From positions 1-9,157 of the forward strand of contig NZ_JOCB01000165.1 in the NCBI RefSeq assembly GCF_000718775.1: a stretch of DNA of 9,157 bases. Direction: 5' to 3'. A program made the position numbers and the translations under genes. The notes under the pieces were generated by a model. The model was not told where the DNA came from and searched no databases. It was given only the letters and a program-made list of their open reading frames with translations. The stretch is from Streptomyces sp. NRRL S-31 (lineage in GTDB: Bacteria > Actinomycetota > Actinomycetes > Streptomycetales > Streptomycetaceae). Below, one piece after another: positions 5,944 to 9,157 of this stretch. Numbering within the stretch: the first letter of the stretch is position 1; each line of letters opens with the position of its first letter.

Positions 5944-6087
5944 TGCTCGGCACCACAGGCGGACCGTTGGGTATCGGTCGCCCTCCGAACGATCTCCCCG
6001 GCCCTGGACGCGGACGCCTCCGACGAAGCGTGGCAGTGGCTGTACGCGGGCCGCATCAAGGGCAGCGGGCATCTGTTGTCGGCCTAA
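5941..6087 (+). pseudogene. C-terminal fragment of an unrecognised protein
   Basis: A plus-strand frame, different from the preceding fragment, gives a plausible protein end: ADRWVSVALRTISPALDADA, then SDEAWQWLYAGRIKGSGHLL and a TAA at 6085. Amino-acid balance and codon use look coding (G/C in third positions). There is no start codon nearby, and a stop lies just upstream in frame. I do not recognise the family. It may be the tail of a gene cut when the island lost its transfer region. Confidence 0.35.
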
Positions 6088-6211
6088 CGACCCGGCACGG
6101 CCTGACAGTCGGGCTGGTGATACGTCGTGACTAGATCGCAGCGTGCACTGCACGTGGTGTCGCGTACGTTTTCTCAAACCCCTACATCATTCGAGTGGTC
6201 GTTAGACGACT

Positions 6212-6260
6212 TTGGTACTCAAGCCGACGCGTCATAGGGGCACCGCATACAACCGTATGC
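6212..6260 (+). promoter_or_regulatory. Candidate promoter and operator of the multicopper oxidase
   Basis: TTGGTA (6212-6217), a 17-bp spacer and TAGGGG (6235-6240) form a plausible Streptomyces promoter about 85 bp upstream of the oxidase start. A perfect 6-bp inverted repeat, GCATAC (6245-6250) and GTATGC (6255-6260) with spacer AACC, covers the expected start of transcription. A second palindrome, GTCGT-TAG-ACGAC, precedes the -35 box (6198-6210). These could bind a repressor or metal sensor. No known copper operator was recognised. Confidence 0.35.
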
Positions 6261-6315
6261 ATCCTTGATCCGCCGTGTCCAATTGGGCATCGGTCGCACG
6301 TCGGTAACGCTGTAC

Positions 6316-6321
6316 GGGAGG
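6316..6321 (+). promoter_or_regulatory. Ribosome binding site selecting the TTG start of the oxidase
   Basis: GGGAGG lies five bases before TTG 6327. Neither GTG 6195 nor GTG 6378 has a comparable site, so TTG is preferred. Confidence 0.55.
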
Positions 6322-6326
6322 CTTTC

Positions 6327-8072
6327 TTGCTTAGGGCGACATTGCATCTCCAGCGTTGGTGGCATGCCAAAAATCTGGTGCCGAAGCGTACGCTGGCTTG
6401 CTTTACAGGATTGACTGTGACAGGGGTCGGGTTGCTTTTTGGGGCGCCGTCTGTACAGGCTGCCCAGATTACGTCCTGTGGCCCCTCGCCCGCAGCGACG
6501 CATTTCATCGATGAAGTTCAGCAGCCGCCGGTTGCAGCGCCGGACAGGAAGAACCACTACACGCTGAAGGTGGGTGTGCACAACACTCACAAATTCAGTA
6601 GTGAGTGGGGGACGACGAAGACGCTGGGATATAGCACGGCTAACGCCACCGTGGACTACCTCGGACCGACCATCGTCACCCAGCAGAACCATCCGATCAA
6701 GGTGCGGGTCATCAACAACCTGCCCGCAGCGGGAACACCTGTTTTCCCGTTCGACCAGCCCAACAACAACACCATCACCACACATCGCCACGGCGGTCTT
6801 CAGTCGGTGGCAAGCGACGGCGTCCCTCTGCCCAACGGAGTGGAAGTCCCGCCAGGTGGATCACAGACGCAGAGCTATCCGAACAGACAGGCTGCGGCGC
6901 CCTTGTGGTACCACGACCACGCGGACGCGCATGACTCGTACCATGTCTATGAGGGCTTGGCAGGGCTGGCGCCCAACACCGACAAGCTCGAGCCGTCGTT
7001 CGGGCTGCCACGGGGGCGTTTCGCCAGGTCCTACGTGCTCCAGGACAAGTCGTTCAACGCCGACTATTCGCTGTGCTACACGCACGCCGACCCGGAGTTC
7101 TTCGGCGACGTCCCCGTGATCAATGGGACCATCGCACCCAAGCAGAAGGTGGAGCCGCGACGCTATACCTTCACTCTGGTCAACGGTTCGGACTCGCGCT
7201 TCTACCACCTCAGCCTCCGACAGGTCGCCGGTTCCCCCTCGGCTGCGCCGGCCATGACCGTGGTTGGAAATGACGAGGGCTATCTGCGGCATCCCACGCG
7301 GGTCAACGACTTGCTCATCTCGCCCGGAGAGCGCTACAAGGTGGTTGTCGACTTCACTGGCCACAACGGGCAGAAGTGGGTGCTGGCCAACGATGCTTCT
7401 GCGCCCTACCCAGGACCTAACGTAGCCCCGCTGATCCCTGAGCTTATGCGATTCGACGTTTGCCCCGAGGTGACGTCTCCGGATCACTCACGGGTACCGA
7501 AGACGATCCGGGAGACCAACAACGCTGAGCCACTCGCTCGCAAATTGGCGCGGGCTCGTCTCCGAACGGTCCAAGCCGGCGAAAATACGCCTGGTGTGCC
7601 CCAGCTCGGGGACGAGAACCAGCTGCTCAACTACTTCGACCCGCCTACCGAGACGCCTCAACTCGGCTCCACGGAAGTCTGGGCCATGCGCAACCACAGT
7701 CCCGACGCGCATCCCTTCCATGAGCACATCGTCGAACTCCAGCTGATCGGAAGATGGCACGTCGGTCAGTGGGACGCCAACGGCAAGCCCGTACCTGGGA
7801 CTGTCGGACCCTTCGAGCCAGCGAAAGCCTATGAATCCGGGCCTAAGGACACGTTTGTATCCCCTCCGGACTACATCACGGCCTGGGTTGGCACGTACAC
7901 CATTCCGGGAACCTCAGTCTGGCACTGCCACATCCTCTCCCACGAGGACGGTGCTTCGACCGGCGGTGCCATCGAGATGATGCGCCCCCTGGCCGTTGGT
8001 TCGAAGCCGCAACTCCAACTGCCCCGAGTGCTCACGCAGAAGCGACTCGACCGGCTGGTGCGCCAGCCGTAG
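6327..8072 (+). CDS. Secreted multicopper oxidase (CotA/bilirubin-oxidase-like)
   Basis: A 581-residue three-domain cupredoxin oxidase that would couple one-electron oxidation of phenols, dyes, bilirubin-like compounds or metal ions to reduction of O2 to water outside the cell. A long N-terminal signal (basic n-region, hydrophobic core, APSVQA before ~46) indicates Sec export. Copper motifs (TTG start): HRHGG with His153 and His155; WYHDH with His196 and His198; HPFHEH with His462, His465 and His467; HCHILSH with His533, Cys534, His535 and His539. All ten type-2/3 and type-1 His/Cys ligands are therefore present. The middle (EFFGDVPVINGTIAPKQKVE) is typical of CotA-like enzymes. The type-1 loop has an extra ~7 residues before MMRP, so the axial ligand is uncertain. 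Alternative start GTG 6378 would keep the hydrophobic core. It is the only intact gene of the island, is less GC-rich than its neighbours, and has no copper chaperone beside it. Confidence 0.88.
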   Translation: MLRATLHLQRWWHAKNLVPKRTLACFTGLTVTGVGLLFGAPSVQAAQITSCGPSPAATHFIDEVQQPPVAAPDRKNHYTLKVGVHNTHKFSSEWGTTKTLGYSTANATVDYLGPTIVTQQNHPIKVRVINNLPAAGTPVFPFDQPNNNTITTHRHGGLQSVASDGVPLPNGVEVPPGGSQTQSYPNRQAAAPLWYHDHADAHDSYHVYEGLAGLAPNTDKLEPSFGLPRGRFARSYVLQDKSFNADYSLCYTHADPEFFGDVPVINGTIAPKQKVEPRRYTFTLVNGSDSRFYHLSLRQVAGSPSAAPAMTVVGNDEGYLRHPTRVNDLLISPGERYKVVVDFTGHNGQKWVLANDASAPYPGPNVAPLIPELMRFDVCPEVTSPDHSRVPKTIRETNNAEPLARKLARARLRTVQAGENTPGVPQLGDENQLLNYFDPPTETPQLGSTEVWAMRNHSPDAHPFHEHIVELQLIGRWHVGQWDANGKPVPGTVGPFEPAKAYESGPKDTFVSPPDYITAWVGTYTIPGTSVWHCHILSHEDGASTGGAIEMMRPLAVGSKPQLQLPRVLTQKRLDRLVRQP

Positions 8073-8091
8073 ACGATGCCACCAGAGGTGG
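8052..8091 (+). terminator. Possible weak terminator hairpins at the oxidase end
   Basis: CGGCTGG (8052-8058) pairs with CCAGCCG (8063-8069) over a 4-nt loop, overlapping the last codons. CCACC (8079-8083) pairs with GGTGG (8087-8091) just after the stop. There is no T-tract, so termination is only possible. Confidence 0.3.
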
Positions 8092-8110
8092 GGCGCAGCT
8101 CGGTCGCGGT

Positions 8111-8131
8111 ACAGCAACGCAATACAGCAAC
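8111..8131 (+). promoter_or_regulatory. Candidate right arm-type integrase sites
   Basis: ACAGCAAC at 8111-8118 and 8124-8131 are perfect direct repeats with a 13-bp period, plus a partial third AGCAAC at 8135-8140. They end 83 bp before attR. Sequence, orientation and spacing match the pair next to attL (4505-4525), supporting a shared integrase-binding role. Confidence 0.5.
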
Positions 8132-8214
8132 CCGAGCAACCGCCCCTGTCCCCCAGCGTCCTTCCAGGACCACGGCGCGACCGGTATGACCGCCAGCGAC
8201 CGATCCCTATGAAG

Positions 8215-8258
8215 CTACGGATCAGAAGGTTGCAGGTTCGAATCCTGCCGAGTGCACA
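8215..8258 (+). repeat. attR: 44-bp copy of the tRNA-Arg 3' half
   Basis: Identical to 4411-4454. It has only the anticodon loop, 3' anticodon stem, T-arm and acceptor 3' strand, with no 5' half, so it is not a tRNA gene. It marks the right end of the island and the point to which the original downstream DNA was displaced. Confidence 0.92.
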
Positions 8259-8263
8259 TGAAA

Positions 8264-8299
8264 CAGAGGCCCCGGAGAGATCCGGGGCCTCTGGGTTTT
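8264..8299 (+). terminator. Displaced original terminator of tRNA-Arg
   Basis: A 12-bp stem (8264-8275 with 8282-8293), loop AGAGAT, then GGTTTT. The stem is nearly the same as the one after tRNA-Arg (4460-4489) and has a better T-run. By its position beyond attR it should be the chromosomal terminator that followed the tRNA before insertion. Confidence 0.75.
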
Positions 8300-8487
8300 G
8301 CCTTGACGGCAGTGTTTGACGGCAACCGCCTCCGAGGGTGGGAGCAGGACCGATCAGACGGCCACGAGTACACCGGCCGGGCCGTTGTCATCGGCACCGG
8401 GGCCCTGACCAGGGATTCCGCGACCGGGCCCCCTGAATGCTGTCCAGGCGGAGGGGTGGTCCGGTCTTCTGCTTGGGGGTCTACGGC
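8300..8487. other. Intergenic stretch with a short direct repeat
   Basis: No coding sequence is supported here. TTGACGGCA occurs twice with a 13-bp period (8303-8311 and 8316-8324). It resembles a -35 box, but no matching -10 box follows. The remainder shows only short GC hairpins. Confidence 0.4.
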
Positions 8488-9062
8488 TCAGCTCAGGGCC
8501 TTACCGACCTCGTAGATCGTGGGCCTGCCCTCGGGCGCCGGACTGAGCATGGCGTCGATCAGTTCGCCCAGCTCGCCATGCACCTTCCCAGGCCGGCGGT
8601 TGCCACTTGCGACGGCTTGTCTCTGCTCGGGGCGCGGTGCGTCGTCCGGGTACTCGACGGCCCGCCAGCCCGTGGCGGAAATGCGCAGGGACGCGCCGAG
8701 CGCATAGATGTCCGCTTCCGGCGTAGGCTGCGCCTCTCCGGTCGCAAGCACGCTGCGCGCGATCTCCGGCGCCTGGCGCCTCGTAGTGGACGAGGCAGCC
8801 GCGGAACGGGAAGTCGTACCCCTCGGGGACGTGTCCGCCCCACGCCAAGGCCAGGTCGATGAGGTGCGTGCGATCCGGGCCGATGATGAAGTGTGCGGGC
8901 TGCACGTCGCCGTGGGCCCAGCCCTTGCCATGCAGCTCGGCCAGCACCTCTACGCAGCCGAGGGCGGCACCGGTGTGAGGCTCCATGCGAGAGTCCGGCT
9001 CACGACAGGGCCTCCACAGCTCGTACAGGTCGGGCCCCTCGTGGCGGCCGGCGGCTGGACTT
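8488..9062 (-). pseudogene. Protein-kinase-like pseudogene, N-lobe missing and frameshifted
   Basis: Two minus-strand frames join into the C-lobe of a serine/threonine-kinase-like protein. From ~9040 the first frame reads GPDLYELW (hinge-like), then VEVLAELHGKGWAHGDVQPA with the catalytic-loop Asp (HGD for HRD), IDLALAW (Asp of the DFG position) and CLVHYEAP. The second frame continues APEIARSVLATGEA, 'PEADIYALGASL' and a C-lobe end, stopping at 8488. The join is a 7-bp tandem duplication (8768-8780); removing seven bases restores HYEAPEIARS. The glycine loop and the Lys of the N-lobe are absent, and no start codon lies upstream of ATG 8986 in frame. The catalytic loop lacks the usual Lys and Asn (Q-P-A-H instead of K-P-x-N), so even the parent gene may have been an atypical kinase. 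It is probably the ancestral neighbour of tRNA-Arg. Confidence 0.7.
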
Positions 9063-9157
9063 AGAACTCCTAACGAAATGATCTTCGAGGTGGTTGGATC
9101 AGTTCGGAACTGGTGATCCGGGGGTGTGGGGTGGCTCGGCCGAAGCCGTGGGAAGTC
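9063..9157. other. Unassigned right edge, possibly the end of an insertion sequence
   Basis: Kinase-like sequence stops near 9062 and a locally AT-richer stretch follows (TTAGAACTCCTAACGAAATG, starting at 9060). It looks like the terminal non-coding part of some Streptomyces IS5-family elements, from memory only. No terminal repeat or transposase start can be confirmed within the window. Confidence 0.25.

Larger units (their letters stand above)
4411..8258. mobile_element. Decayed AICE/pSAM2-type genomic island in tRNA-Arg carrying a multicopper oxidase
   Basis: The island is bounded by perfect 44-bp repeats, the left one in the 3' half of tRNA-Arg. Repeat start to repeat start is 3804 bp. 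Starting at the tRNA, the minus strand shows remnants of int, xis and rep in the order known from pSAM2-like elements, with int 3' end next to the att site. All three are broken; transfer genes are absent. The remaining space holds two gene fragments and one intact oxidase gene. The island should not move by itself, but its att sites look intact, so an integrase supplied from elsewhere might still recognise them. Confidence 0.85.

Noticed and set aside
5237..5956. 239-codon minus-strand open frame across rep and xis
   Set aside because: Only its middle (LDRPLKF...DLDT) is rep-like; the rest runs out of frame through rep and xis sequence, so it is a by-product of the frameshift.
6195..6326. 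Upstream GTG start of the oxidase at 6195
   Set aside because: It has no ribosome site and adds 44 residues before an evident signal peptide; it also lies within the probable promoter.
8215..8256. A second tRNA-Arg at the right end of the island
   Set aside because: Only the 3' half is present; the upstream bases cannot form the acceptor 5' strand or D-arm. It is attR.

Overview
The window is very GC-rich actinobacterial chromosome. A Streptomyces subtilisin-inhibitor gene, remnants of a pSAM2-type integrative element and GTG/TTG starts after strong Shine-Dalgarno sequences all point to Streptomyces or a close relative. All assignments come from reading the sequence and family knowledge; no database search was run.

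Left part (1-4201), resident chromosome. A large minus-strand gene (1-3127, continuing beyond the left edge) encodes a cytoplasmic sensor-like protein: two PAS domains, a coiled coil, a degenerate histidine-kinase core without the phosphoacceptor histidine, and a long disordered Ala/Pro/Arg tail. Upstream of it, on the same strand, is a secreted SSI-family protease inhibitor (3399-3863). Three G-rich 21-bp tandem repeats follow its stop codon and a pair of 14-bp direct repeats precedes its start. Next come tRNA-Ser(GCT) and its hairpin.

Middle part (4291-8299), an integrated and decayed element. tRNA-Arg(ACG) carries attL in its 3' half. An identical 44-bp copy (attR) lies 3804 bp to the right. 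Between them the usual rep-xis-int order of actinomycete integrative and conjugative elements (AICEs) is kept, but each gene is broken. The int remnant has lost its N-terminal part. The xis remnant has only its first ~23 residues and runs into int sequence across a deletion. The rep remnant is C-terminal only and has a 1-bp frameshift. Matching pairs of 13-bp-spaced repeats sit just inside both attachment sites and look like integrase arm-type sites. Two unrelated gene fragments follow, then one apparently intact cargo gene of lower GC: a secreted CotA/bilirubin-oxidase-like multicopper oxidase (6327-8072) with an unusual type-1 copper loop. The element therefore looks immobile by itself but still bounded by intact attachment sites.

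Right part (8300-9157). After the displaced tRNA terminator there is a protein-kinase-like pseudogene on the minus strand. It lacks the N-lobe and is frameshifted by a 7-bp tandem duplication. Its homology-like sequence stops near 9062, and the last ~95 bp may be the end of an insertion sequence.

Main points of interest: the trapped oxidase island and its arm sites, the xis/int deletion junction, the inserted copper loop of the oxidase, the histidine-less kinase core with its repeated Thr-Gly-Arg-rich tail, and the repeats flanking the inhibitor gene. I found no CRISPR array or recognisable defence system.
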